NCBI RefSeq assembly: GCF_012932375.1
Contig: NZ_JAAIIG010000001.1
Location: 186,001 to 250,000 of the forward strand
Source: Bifidobacterium olomucense
GTDB lineage: Bacteria; Actinomycetota; Actinomycetes; Actinomycetales; Bifidobacteriaceae
DNA: 64,000 bases
Reading direction: 5' to 3'
Position 1 is the stretch's first letter; each line of letters starts with the position of its first letter. A program made the translations under genes and the position numbers. This document shows positions 35,830-44,329 of this stretch, piece after piece. The notes below the pieces were generated by a model. It searched no databases, was not told where the DNA came from, and worked only from the letters and a program-made list of their open reading frames with translations.

Positions 35830-36525
35830 TCACGCCGCCTTTCCGATCTGTGCGGTGGCATACGAACGGTGACGATACTCACGCCATTGTTGGTATAGAA
35901 TGCCGAACTCGTCCAGAAGCGTCCGGTACCGTCCCAGCAGTGGTCCATAGATCAACAGGAACCGCGGCTGTGTAAGCAGAATCTTCGTCCGCAACATCAT
36001 CTCGCCATAGTTTTTATCACGCTCGGTGCCATGCGAACAGCCAAGGGTGCCTACTGCGAATATGGCGTTTCTCGGGTACGCTTGGAGGGTGGGCAACGTG
36101 GATCGGTCGCCGATGCGCCAGTTCGCTACAACGCGTACGCCATGCAGTCCAAGCCAAATGGTGGCCATCATGCTCAGTGTGATATTGAACCGCTGGAGTT
36201 CGGGTTGCATGTCGATGCGAGGACTCAGATCGAATCCTGCGACCGCGAGAAACCGCCGGTATTCCGGCAAATCCTGTTTGAGCCGGAATAGCCGTCGATA
36301 CAGGAGTTCGTCATCCATGTACATGACGATGATGGTGCTCGACGGGTGTTCGGCCTGGTGCCGGTTCTTCCAGTCGATCATGTTCTCGATGCTGTTCAGA
36401 GAGCAGTTGAGCATGATGTTCTCGGGGAATATTGGGTAGCCGTCTTCGGTAAATGTGATGCCGGCGGTCAGCAGTTCCTTGCAGAGCCACGAGAAAACAT
36501 CAAAGAGGGTATAGTTCCTCATCAT
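35830..36525 (-). CDS. DUF4417-family protein
   Basis: This 231-residue protein has the DUF4417 pattern: LAVAGFDLSPRIDMQPELQ, then LHGVRVVANWRIGDRSTL, AIFAVGTLGCSHGTERDKNYG and a terminal FLLIYGPLLGRY. The family occurs in phages, mobile elements and some bacterial genomes and has no established function. GGAAGGA precedes the tandem ATG codons at 36525/36522. It is the first gene of a four-gene minus-strand operon lying between hsdS and hsdR. Confidence 0.75.
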   Translation of the reverse strand: MMRNYTLFDVFSWLCKELLTAGITFTEDGYPIFPENIMLNCSLNSIENMIDWKNRHQAEHPSSTIIVMYMDDELLYRRLFRLKQDLPEYRRFLAVAGFDLSPRIDMQPELQRFNITLSMMATIWLGLHGVRVVANWRIGDRSTLPTLQAYPRNAIFAVGTLGCSHGTERDKNYGEMMLRTKILLTQPRFLLIYGPLLGRYRTLLDEFGILYQQWREYRHRSYATAQIGKAA

Positions 36526-36579
36526 TTGTTCCTTCCAAAAGAAGAAAAGTAATGAATGTTAGACATTCCGCTTCAGGAA

Positions 36580-36670
36580 GGAAGATGACGTGAGATAATG
36601 TGCAGTGCAGGTGACACAGAATCTTCGTCATCTTCCAGCGCGGCGGATTACGCCAATAATTCGCCGCGCT
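36580..36670. repeat. Two inverted repeats upstream of the DUF4417 operon
   Basis: GGAAGATGACG (36580–36590) pairs with CGTCATCTTCC (36626–36636), directly followed by AGCGCGGCG (36637–36645) pairing with CGCCGCGCT (36662–36670) and TTCCTTTTG. On the plus strand this resembles a small structured RNA ending in a terminator; on the minus strand it ends the 134-residue gene. Confidence 0.5.
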
Positions 36671-36697
36671 TTCCTTTTGCGTCTGATGTGCGGTGGG

Positions 36698-37102
36698 CTA
36701 GTCCGCCGAAGTGCTTCTCCTTTCTATCGGAGCCCAATCCTTAAGATCAAAAACCATAGCATTGTCTTCCGGGTAAAACTGGCCGGCGACTTTACATCCC
36801 TTTTCCTCCAGGTTCCATCCGGCCAGTGTCTGAATGGAATCCTTTAGATCGGTATTGTTCCATCGAACTCCGGCGCGAGCTGATCGTCCATCGCGCAGGA
36901 ACGGTCGTGCTCCTTGCGCGTATTCGTCGCAAGGAACCACTGCCAGTCTGAGGCTGGGTTTGTCTACGAGTACGCGGACGTATGCGGGTGATCCGAGTTT
37001 TTCGACCACGGTTTTGTTGAAGTTGACCCCATCCTTGGTGACGGACAGACTTGGTACGCCTGTCACGTAAGGCATGATCTCGAATGAATCCAGCAGTCCC
37101 AT
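36698..37102 (-). CDS. Conserved hypothetical protein, 134 residues
   Basis: It opens MGLLDSFEIMPYVTGVPSLSV with a further NFNKTVVEKLGSPAYVRVLVD and a short PCDEYAQGARPF segment. It is a compact alpha/beta protein of a type I associate with phages and mobile elements, but no function is known. AAAGGGAA precedes ATG 37100–37102. It shares orientation with the DUF4417 operon but is separated from it by 172 bases with hairpins. An AT-rich, gene-free stretch separates it from hsdR. Confidence 0.72.
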   Translation of the reverse strand: MGLLDSFEIMPYVTGVPSLSVTKDGVNFNKTVVEKLGSPAYVRVLVDKPSLRLAVVPCDEYAQGARPFLRDGRSARAGVRWNNTDLKDSIQTLAGWNLEEKGCKVAGQFYPEDNAMVFDLKDWAPIERRSTSAD

Positions 37103-37718
37103 TTTGTATTCCCTTTAGATTGTCTTTTTCCTGAGTTCAACTTTACACCTATCCTGCTCCTCATGGTTTTATGTGACATGTGTATTGCGTTTCGCGTCTG
37201 CGTGTCTTTGTGTAGACTGGTGCGTCATAACGGTGTGTTAAGTCGCAAATCCCTTATTTTTGCGTACTTTTATGCAATGTGACGGCCTTCTGGTCCGGTT
37301 AGAAAAGCGATTTGTGGCAAATCTATGCATATGTGGGAGGATTGTGTGGATTTTGACGGTTCGTGATTTTCTGCCAATGAAGATCATGCCGATGGGTTAT
37401 GCGCGGCAAATGAATGTATAAAAGCATTTGTTTCATATGAAACAAATGCCATTGAAAGACAACCCGGAGTGGCTTCTGCATGCGTAAATGACAGGATGAC
37501 GGGCCATCATCGACCGCGGACATCGCCGCGCGGATTTGTCGATTTCGCCATTCCGTTCCTCCGCGAGTATCTGAGATCTTTGCATCGAGCAAAATAACTG
37601 TTACTGATTTCCTATTCATCCCCTAGACTTTTGGCAAGAAAGACATCGATTGCACTGTCCAAGACGACGAGGTTCGGGCAGGCGGGTGTGGCGGATGAGC
37701 CGCAAGGGAGGAATGGGC
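37103..37718. other. AT-rich gene-free region upstream of hsdR
   Basis: About 616 bases, clearly more AT-rich than the flanking genes, hold no convincing ORF. They contain the divergent promoters for the 134-residue gene and hsdR and a perfect 26-bp palindrome. The composition suggests imported DNA or a regulatory region. Confidence 0.55.
37424..37449. promoter_or_regulatory. 26-bp perfect palindrome upstream of hsdR
   Basis: GCATTTGTTTCAT is followed immediately by its reverse complement ATGAAACAAATGC. TATAAAA lies just before it (37417–37423). This could be an operator for a dimeric repressor of the R-M genes or a cruciform. No adjacent small controller (C) protein gene was found. Confidence 0.5.
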
Positions 37719-40700
37719 ATGGGCAACTTCGACTTCGTCAAGAATGTGTTCCCGTTCATCGCCGACGATTGCGCGAGGGCGGAATCGTACATCTCCTCCG
37801 ATCCGATCGCCGCATGCGTATACGCACGTCGCGCGATCGACGGACTCGTCGAATACCTGCACTATGACGTACTCGGGCTCAAAGAGCCATATCGCGACGA
37901 CTTGTCCGGTCGCATTCACAACCCCGGCTTCATGCAGCAAGTCAGCCCGGACATCATCAACAAACTGGACGTCGTGCGCAAAATCGGCAACAAAGCCGCG
38001 CATGACGACCATCCGAGCATCAGCGAACAGACGGCGCTCGCCACCGTGCGCGAACTGTTCCACATCATCATCTGGACCGGATACCATCTGACCGCCGCCT
38101 ACAACAAGGTGCCTGTTTCCGCGCAATTCGACCCCGCGCTCGCCAAACAGTCGATGGCGCTCAACCCGACACAGTCCAAAACCTTGCTGATCCGAACCTT
38201 GCAGGAACGCAAGGCCCATGCGAAAGCCATAGCCGAACGTGACGCACTCATCGCCAGCCAAAGCGCGGAAGGACTGAAACTCAAAGCCGAACTTGAGGCA
38301 TTGCGGGCGCAGATCGAGGCGGCGCAACAAGCTAACACCGATCCCGATACACACGATTACCACTACAACGAAGCCGATACCCGCACGCTGCTCATCGATA
38401 TGATGCTCGAAGAGCAAGGCTGGACGCTGAACGATCCGCGCGACCGCGAATATAAGGTCGACGGCATGCCTCCGACCGCCGGCAATCCCAGCGGCATCGG
38501 TTACGCCGACTACGTGCTGTGGGGCGACGACGGCAAGCCTCTCGCCGTCGTGGAGGCGAAGCGCGCGTCTGTCAGCCCGCTCGCCGGACAACAGCAGGCC
38601 AGACAGTACGCCGACTGTCTGGAACGCCGGTTCGGACAGCGGCCGGTCATCTTCACCACCAACGGCTACGCAACGCAGATCTGGGATGATGCGGCCGGTT
38701 ATCCGCCGCGTGACGTGCAAGGCTTCTACAAGAAAGCCGAACTGCAGCGGCTCGTCGAACGGCGTGCCTCCCGCCGGATGCTATCGAATCTGCCGTTCGA
38801 CGCCAAAATGGACCACATAGCTGGACGTGCCTACCAAAAAGCCGCGATCCGTGCCGTGGACGAGGCTTTCGACGCCTACCAACGGGATGCATTGCTCGTC
38901 ATGGCCACCGGCACCGGAAAAACGCGTGTTGTGATCTCGCTCGTCCACCAGCTCATGGAAGCCGGTTGGGTCAAAAACGTGCTGTTTCTCGCGGACCGCA
39001 CCGCACTCGTCAACCAGGCCGCCAATGCATTCAAGAATCCGCAAACCGGACTCGGCGACAGCGTACCGGTCGTTAACCTGCTCAGCGATGCCGAACGTAA
39101 CGCCAGCGGGCGTATCTATCTGAGTACGTATCCGACCATGATGAACCTTGTCAATGCGCGGGAGAGGGATGACGCGACAACACTCAGGTTCGGCCCCGGA
39201 TTCTTTGACCTGGTCATCATCGACGAAGCGCATCGTTCCGTCTATGCAAAATACGGATTCCTGTTCGACTACTTCGACTCGTTGCTCGTCGGTCTCACCG
39301 CCACGCCGCGCAACGAAATCGACCGCAACACCTACCGTCTGTTTCACCTTGAATACGATGAGCAGACCGGCGGCGTGCCAACGTTTGCCTACGATCTTGA
39401 CCAAGCGGTGCATGACGGCTATCTGGTGCCGGCACGCTCGCTGTCGGTCAATACGAAATTCATGGACCGCGGCATCTCCTACGACGAACTGAGTCCGGAA
39501 GAACAAGAACAGTGGGATTCGCGCGACTGGGACGAAGACGGCGAAATCCCGGACTCCGTCAGCGCCGGCGACGTCAACCGCATCCTGTTCAATGCAGACA
39601 CCATTGATAAGGTACTCAGCGTACTCATGCAGCGCGGATTACGCGTCGGAGACGGCGACGTACTCGGCAAGACCATCGTCTTCGCGCGTAACCAACGGCA
39701 CGCCGAAGCGATCAAAGCGAGGTTCGATCTCAACTGGCCTGGATACCATGGAACATTCGCGCAGATCGTCACCCATGCCACGCGCAACGCACAGCAGATC
39801 ATCGACGATTTCTCGGCACCTGAGCAGGATCCGCGTATCGCGATCAGCGTGGACATGCTCGACACCGGCATCGACGTGCCCGATGTGGTGAACCTCGTGT
39901 TCTTCAAACCGGTGATGAGCCGCACCAAATACTGGCAGATGATCGGTCGAGGCACCCGGCTGCGCCCAGATCTGTATGGTCCCGGTCGAGACAAAACCGA
40001 CTTTCTGGTGATCGATTGCTGCGACAACTTGGCATACTTTAACCAGAACCTGCCCGAATCGAACGGATATGCGGGCGTGCCGCTGAGCGATAGGATCTTC
40101 CGCGCTCGGCTGGCCCTGCTGGAGACGCTGGACGCGACGGCCGGTACCGGGGCTGACGCTGGTGATCCGCGCTCGTTCGGCGGATCCCACGACGACCGCA
40201 CTCGATACCGTGCTGCGCTGGCCCGTACGCTGGGTTCGTTGATCAACGGCATGGACCCGGACGGCAACGTGATCGTCAGACCACATCGTCATCTCATCGA
40301 AACTGCCCGCAGGGACGAATGGTGGAAATGCGTTACGCGAGACAAGGCGATGCAGGTATCGGAACTCGCCGGTCTGCCATCCGCATTCCGTGACGACGGT
40401 GACAACGATGTGACGAACGATCCCCATGCCAACGACAACGCCGCAAAACGATTCGATCTGATGATCTACTCGTACGAACTCGCCGTATTGCGGGCTGACG
40501 CTGAGCGACTCGGCCGTGAGCCGGACCAAGGGTACGGCATTACCGTACAGACCGTCCTGCAGACCACGGCTATCAAGCGCGGTGTTCAGGAGGTCGCCGA
40601 TGCGTTACGCGGTCCCAGGTATCGCGCGATTCCCTCCGTCGCAGCATGCGCCGATCTGCTCGAAGCCGTAAGCGGCGACGACTGGTGGGCCGACGTGACC

Positions 40701-41348
40701 GTGCCGATGCTGGAAACCGCGCGCAAACGACTGCGTGGCATCATGCGGTACGCGGCAAGCGGACGACGCAAGGCGGTCTTTACCGACTTCGAAGACGAAC
40801 TTACCGTGGAAGACGGCGAGAAGCCGGTATCCGGAGGCGACATGGCCGCCGTGGACATGCGCCGCCTGCGTGAGAAAGCTACCGCGTTCCTGCGCGGACT
40901 GGACAACAACATCGTGCTTGCTCGTGTACGGACCGGACGCCAGATCACCGAACAGGACCTCGCCGAACTGGAACGCATGCTCATCGACAACGGGGTCGGA
41001 GACGAGGAATCCATCGACGCGGCGGCTGAACAAAGCGGTGGGCTCGGACTATTCATTCGTTCGCTGGTGGGACTGGAACCGGCGGCCGTGCAAGCGGCAT
41101 TCTCGCGGTTCCTTGACGGATCGCGATACAACGCGCGGCAGATTGAATTCGTTAATATGATCGTGCGCGAGCTTACGGCCAACGGGGTGATGAGTGCGGC
41201 AAGACTGTACGAACCGCCATTCTCCGATATCTCAGGCAGTGGTCCGGAGGAATTGTTCGGCGATGAGCGCGACGTCGACGATATCTGCGACATCCTCGAT
41301 TGGGTGCAGCGGTCCGCGATGCCGGCGACGCGGCGGGCGGTTGCATAG
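37719..41348 (+). CDS. hsdR: Type I restriction enzyme endonuclease/translocase subunit HsdR
   Basis: The 1,209-residue protein has a DUF4145-like N-terminus (residues about 15–115), a coiled region (about 160–210), a PD-(D/E)XK nuclease domain (GIGYADYVLWGDDGKP, VVEAKR), and an SF2 translocase with Walker A MATGTGKTR (from residue 395), DEAH (502–505), LTATPR and QMIGRGTRLRPD, then an EcoEI-type C-terminal domain. It cuts DNA unmodified at the HsdS target. GGGAGG gives best spacing to ATG 37719; ATG 37713 and earlier starts are less likely. It is separated from hsdM–hsdS by opposite-strand genes. Confidence 0.95.
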   Translation: MGNFDFVKNVFPFIADDCARAESYISSDPIAACVYARRAIDGLVEYLHYDVLGLKEPYRDDLSGRIHNPGFMQQVSPDIINKLDVVRKIGNKAAHDDHPSISEQTALATVRELFHIIIWTGYHLTAAYNKVPVSAQFDPALAKQSMALNPTQSKTLLIRTLQERKAHAKAIAERDALIASQSAEGLKLKAELEALRAQIEAAQQANTDPDTHDYHYNEADTRTLLIDMMLEEQGWTLNDPRDREYKVDGMPPTAGNPSGIGYADYVLWGDDGKPLAVVEAKRASVSPLAGQQQARQYADCLERRFGQRPVIFTTNGYATQIWDDAAGYPPRDVQGFYKKAELQRLVERRASRRMLSNLPFDAKMDHIAGRAYQKAAIRAVDEAFDAYQRDALLVMATGTGKTRVVISLVHQLMEAGWVKNVLFLADRTALVNQAANAFKNPQTGLGDSVPVVNLLSDAERNASGRIYLSTYPTMMNLVNARERDDATTLRFGPGFFDLVIIDEAHRSVYAKYGFLFDYFDSLLVGLTATPRNEIDRNTYRLFHLEYDEQTGGVPTFAYDLDQAVHDGYLVPARSLSVNTKFMDRGISYDELSPEEQEQWDSRDWDEDGEIPDSVSAGDVNRILFNADTIDKVLSVLMQRGLRVGDGDVLGKTIVFARNQRHAEAIKARFDLNWPGYHGTFAQIVTHATRNAQQIIDDFSAPEQDPRIAISVDMLDTGIDVPDVVNLVFFKPVMSRTKYWQMIGRGTRLRPDLYGPGRDKTDFLVIDCCDNLAYFNQNLPESNGYAGVPLSDRIFRARLALLETLDATAGTGADAGDPRSFGGSHDDRTRYRAALARTLGSLINGMDPDGNVIVRPHRHLIETARRDEWWKCVTRDKAMQVSELAGLPSAFRDDGDNDVTNDPHANDNAAKRFDLMIYSYELAVLRADAERLGREPDQGYGITVQTVLQTTAIKRGVQEVADALRGPRYRAIPSVAACADLLEAVSGDDWWADVTVPMLETARKRLRGIMRYAASGRRKAVFTDFEDELTVEDGEKPVSGGDMAAVDMRRLREKATAFLRGLDNNIVLARVRTGRQITEQDLAELERMLIDNGVGDEESIDAAAEQSGGLGLFIRSLVGLEPAAVQAAFSRFLDGSRYNARQIEFVNMIVRELTANGVMSAARLYEPPFSDISGSGPEELFGDERDVDDICDILDWVQRSAMPATRRAVA

Positions 41349-41451
41349 CGTTGCGTCGCGTTGCGCATCCGAGCGTGGGTGCTGTGCGCGCATGAGATGA
41401 GGGGTAGCTTGGTCCCGGCGCGTGTCGGCTTGCGGCGGTAGGCTGGGACGC

Positions 41452-42738
41452 ATGCTTGATATTCAATTCATCCGTGAACACACTGATATCGTCAAGGAAT
41501 CCCAGCGTAAGCGTGGCGAGTCCGTCGAACTCGTCGATGAAGTGCTCTCCTCCGATACCACGCGTCGTGAGGCGCTGAAGGCTTTTGAGGAGGCCCGCGC
41601 CCAGCAGAAGGAAATCGGCAAGAAGGTCGCCGCAGCTCCGGCCGACGAGAAGGCCAAGCTGATCGCCGAGACCAAGGAGCTTGCCGCCAAGGTGGCAGAG
41701 TACAAGTCCAAGGCCGATTCCGCTGCCGAGGAATACACCACCGCCATGTGGAAGCTTTCCAATATCGTCGAGCCTGAAGCTCCGGAAGGTGGCGAGGACG
41801 ATTATGTGGTCGTCAAGAAGGTCGGCCAGATTCGTGATTTCGCCGCTGAAGGCTTCGAGCCGAAGGACCATCTGACCCTGGGCACCGAGGTGGCCGGCAT
41901 CGATATGCGTCGTGGCGTGAAGGTCGGCGGCTCCCGCTTCTACTTCCTGCGTGGCGCTGTGGCCCGTATGCAGATCGCCATGCTGACCATGGCCGTGGAT
42001 CAGGCCGAGGAGCACGGCTTCGTGTTGGCCATCACCCCGACGCTGGTGCGCCCCGAAGTGATGCGCGGTACCGGCTTCCTGAACTCCCACGCCGATGAGA
42101 TCTACCGTCTGCGTGAGCCTGATGACCAGTATCTGGTCGGCACTTCCGAAGTGGCTCTTGCCGGTATGCACGAGAACGAGATCCTCGACCTTGGCAACGG
42201 CCCGCTGCGCTACTGCGGTTGGAGCTCCTGCTACCGCCGTGAGGCCGGTGCCGCCGGCAAGGACACCTCCGGCATCATCCGCGTCCACCAGTTCGACAAG
42301 GTGGAGATGTTCGTCTACGCCAAGCAGGAGGACTCCTACAAGGAGCATGAGCACCTGCTGGCCATGGAGCAGGAGATGCTCGCCAAGGTCGAGGTGCCGT
42401 ACCGCATCATCGATACCGCGGCTGGCGATCTCGGCTCCTCCGCCGCCCGTAAGTTCGACTGCGAGGCTTGGGTGCCGACTCAGGGTCGTTACCGTGAGCT
42501 GACCTCCACCTCCAACTGCACCGAGTACCAGGCTCGTCGTCTGAACATCCGTGAGCGTATGGAAGACGGCAACACCCGCCCGGTCTCCACCCTCAACGGC
42601 ACGCTGGCCACCACCCGTTGGCTGGTTGCCATTCTGGAGAACCACCAGCAGAAGGATGGCTCCATCGAGATTCCGAAGGCCATGCGTCCGTACATGGGCG
42701 GCAAGGAAGTCATCGAGCCGACGAAGTGGGAGGCCTGA
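41452..42738 (+). CDS. serS: Seryl-tRNA synthetase
   Basis: The 428-residue class II synthetase has an N-terminal coiled-coil arm (residues about 30–105, EARAQQKEIGKKVA), motif 2 YCGWSSCYRREAG and motif 3 NGTLATTRWLVAILENHQ. It charges tRNA-Ser, and a tRNA-Ser(UGA) gene lies 185 bases downstream. ATG 41452 has no Shine-Dalgarno sequence; TAGGCT at 41439–41444 is seven bases upstream, so the mRNA is probably leaderless. A repeat element follows the stop. Confidence 0.97.
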   Translation: MLDIQFIREHTDIVKESQRKRGESVELVDEVLSSDTTRREALKAFEEARAQQKEIGKKVAAAPADEKAKLIAETKELAAKVAEYKSKADSAAEEYTTAMWKLSNIVEPEAPEGGEDDYVVVKKVGQIRDFAAEGFEPKDHLTLGTEVAGIDMRRGVKVGGSRFYFLRGAVARMQIAMLTMAVDQAEEHGFVLAITPTLVRPEVMRGTGFLNSHADEIYRLREPDDQYLVGTSEVALAGMHENEILDLGNGPLRYCGWSSCYRREAGAAGKDTSGIIRVHQFDKVEMFVYAKQEDSYKEHEHLLAMEQEMLAKVEVPYRIIDTAAGDLGSSAARKFDCEAWVPTQGRYRELTSTSNCTEYQARRLNIRERMEDGNTRPVSTLNGTLATTRWLVAILENHQQKDGSIEIPKAMRPYMGGKEVIEPTKWEA

Positions 42739-42766
42739 TTTCATCAGGGCTGCTCTCAATAGCCGT

Positions 42767-42832
42767 TGCCTCCCTCTGATGAGGGAGGTGGCTCGGAGAG
42801 CCGGAGGGGGAGAAGCCGGCGAAGCCGTAACG
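42767..42832. repeat. Hairpin-rich intergenic repeat after serS
   Basis: CCTCCCTC (42769–42776), loop TGAT, GAGGGAGG (42781–42788) is followed by GGCTC GGA GAGCC (42790–42802) and GGAGGGGGAG. The double-hairpin order resembles short repeat elements found between genes in many bacterial genomes. It also serves as a likely serS terminator. Confidence 0.65.
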
Positions 42833-42922
42833 GATAATGTTGCAATGGCCTCGGCAGTTTCTCCCTACCGTATGTATAATTGAACATCGTGCGCTTGAGC
42901 GTATGCGCTGGAACGCACATAA

Positions 42923-43007
42923 GGACAGGTGTCTGAGCGGTCTAAAGAGACGGTCTTGAAAACCGTTGAGGTGCAAGCCTCCGCGAGTTCGAATCTCGCC
43001 CTGTCCG
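42923..43007 (+). tRNA. tRNA-Ser (anticodon UGA)
   Basis: This is an 85-nt class II tRNA. The acceptor arms GGACAGG (42923–42929) and CCTGTCC (43000–43006) pair, with discriminator G at 43007. The anticodon loop CTTGAAA gives TGA at 42957–42959. The T arm contains GAGTTCGAATCTC. CCA is not encoded. Placement near serS may be coincidental. Confidence 0.96.
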
Positions 43008-43013
43008 CAAACC

Positions 43014-43046
43014 GGGGTCTGGGCAAGTTGTCTAGACCCCTTCTGC
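43014..43046 (+). terminator. Terminator after tRNA-Ser(UGA)
   Basis: GGGGTCT (43014–43020) pairs with AGACCCC (43034–43040), followed by TTCTGCT. It separates the tRNA from the converging AraC-type regulator. Confidence 0.7.
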
Positions 43047-43084
43047 TATGTACCAAGTGGAATCTCGCCCGATCCGGCGTGTCA

Positions 43085-44038
43085 TCAATGGTCGTGACCG
43101 CTATCCAGAAGATCGGCAATGGTGCCGGGTCTGGTGGTGCCGCGGAAACGCATTGGCGTCAATCCGAATCTGTGCCTGAATGTTGTGGTGAATGCGTTGA
43201 GATTGGGGTATCCCACGATGCGGGCGATTTCCTGGATTGGCATGTCCGACGCGGCCAGCAGTCGTTTCGACTCGTCCATTCTGCGCGAGACCAGGTAGGA
43301 GTATGGAGTGGTTCCGGTCAAGGCCTTGAATTTGCGCAGGTATTGGCGTTGGCTCATCATCGCGCGCTGAGCCATCATGGGGATGGTGATTTTCTCGGCG
43401 AAATGCGTGTCGATGAATCCGATGGTCTCCCTGACCGCCAATGTGCCGTCATCCTCGCTGGTCGCGGAGCGAAGTGCGAGGTCGGTCAGCAGGTCGGTGA
43501 GTATCCTGGCTCCGATGAGATCCGTTTGTGGTTGGTCCTGTGTATAGGTGTCCAGTAGCTGGTCGATGGCATTTTCCATGAATGATGTGTTCCCGAGAGG
43601 GAACACTCCATGCGATGTGGCGGCTATGCGTTCATAGTAGGTGCGTGCGGCGATGCCGTCGAAATGGATCATGCTGGTTCTTGTCAGGCAATCCGATCGC
43701 CCTTCGTGATGACGGTATGTGTCGAAGAGGAAGACGTGGCCCGGGCGTACCTCATATTGAAGCTTTTCGCCGTTGTCCCATATCGTCGCATGAAGCATGC
43801 CTTCCGTCACCACTCCCAGCAAAAAACTGTCGAAGCGCTGACGCTCCAGCCGAAATCCCGGTGCGTATGCGAAACGCCCCACGCGCAGCGGGAACAGCAA
43901 TCCCCGTTGTGCGTCGGAGGATGGGGCGGTGATCAGGAGCGTCGATTCCTCCGGAATGACGTCTTTTTCGACCGGGTGAATGATGACAGGGGTTATGTGC
44001 CGCGTTGGAAGCTTCTTCGGAGATTGTTCATGCCGCAT
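43085..44038 (-). CDS. AraC-family transcriptional regulator
   Basis: This 317-residue protein has an N-terminal cupin-like sensing domain (YAPGFRLERQRFDSFLLGVV, VRPGHVFLFDTYRHHEGRS) and a C-terminal pair of helix-turn-helix motifs (AQRAMMSQRQYLRKFKAL and IQEIARIVGYPNLNAFTTTFRHRFG). AAAGGCGG precedes ATG 44036–44038; ATG 44056 is an alternative. It is divergent from the sugar ABC operon, with two palindromic sites between them, so it probably controls that operon in response to a sugar. Confidence 0.9.
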   Translation of the reverse strand: MRHEQSPKKLPTRHITPVIIHPVEKDVIPEESTLLITAPSSDAQRGLLFPLRVGRFAYAPGFRLERQRFDSFLLGVVTEGMLHATIWDNGEKLQYEVRPGHVFLFDTYRHHEGRSDCLTRTSMIHFDGIAARTYYERIAATSHGVFPLGNTSFMENAIDQLLDTYTQDQPQTDLIGARILTDLLTDLALRSATSEDDGTLAVRETIGFIDTHFAEKITIPMMAQRAMMSQRQYLRKFKALTGTTPYSYLVSRRMDESKRLLAASDMPIQEIARIVGYPNLNAFTTTFRHRFGLTPMRFRGTTRPGTIADLLDSGHDH

Positions 44039-44220
44039 GATCGCCGCCTTTCGCATGCCGCATATGCTGCGGATCGGGACGGGCTAATCGTCCCGTTTCA
44101 GTGTAATGCCAGTTGTCGTTTTTTATGTGGTTTTTGGCAATTATTTGAACCGTTGATTTCGCGGATAATCGCCGGAAAACGTTGGAAAACCGGGCGTTTG
44201 GCATGTTTTTCAACATTTTG

Positions 44221-44264
44221 ATACAGCGGTATATCTTTTGAGGTGTTGGTACAGCGGCGTACCA
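44221..44264. promoter_or_regulatory. Two AGCGG-centred dyads upstream of the sugar ABC operon
   Basis: ATAC-AGCG-GTAT (44221–44232) and TGGTAC-AGCGGC-GTACCA (44247–44264) share TACAGCGG in direct orientation, 28 bases apart. Their position between the AraC-type regulator and the binding-protein gene suits activator or repressor binding. Which of the two local regulators, AraC or LacI type, binds is not decidable here. Confidence 0.55.
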
Positions 44265-44329
44265 AAAGGTACACGCCCGGACAACGCCGTAAGGAAGGAT
44301 CCTTATGGCAGCGAAGAAGGAGACGCATT

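Noticed and set aside
33407-37102. An invertible hsdS (phase-variable) system.
   Set aside because: Only one hsdS with no partial copies, no matching inverted repeats and no recombinase in the locus.
37323-37619. A 98-codon minus-strand ORF in the AT-rich gap before hsdR.
   Set aside because: No ribosome binding site, unusual His/Arg composition, and it crosses the 26-bp palindrome.
41173-42759. A 528-codon minus-strand frame opposite serS.
   Set aside because: Antisense of a synthetase with all class II motifs; composition is repetitive Leu/Gly/His typical of reversed GC-rich genes.
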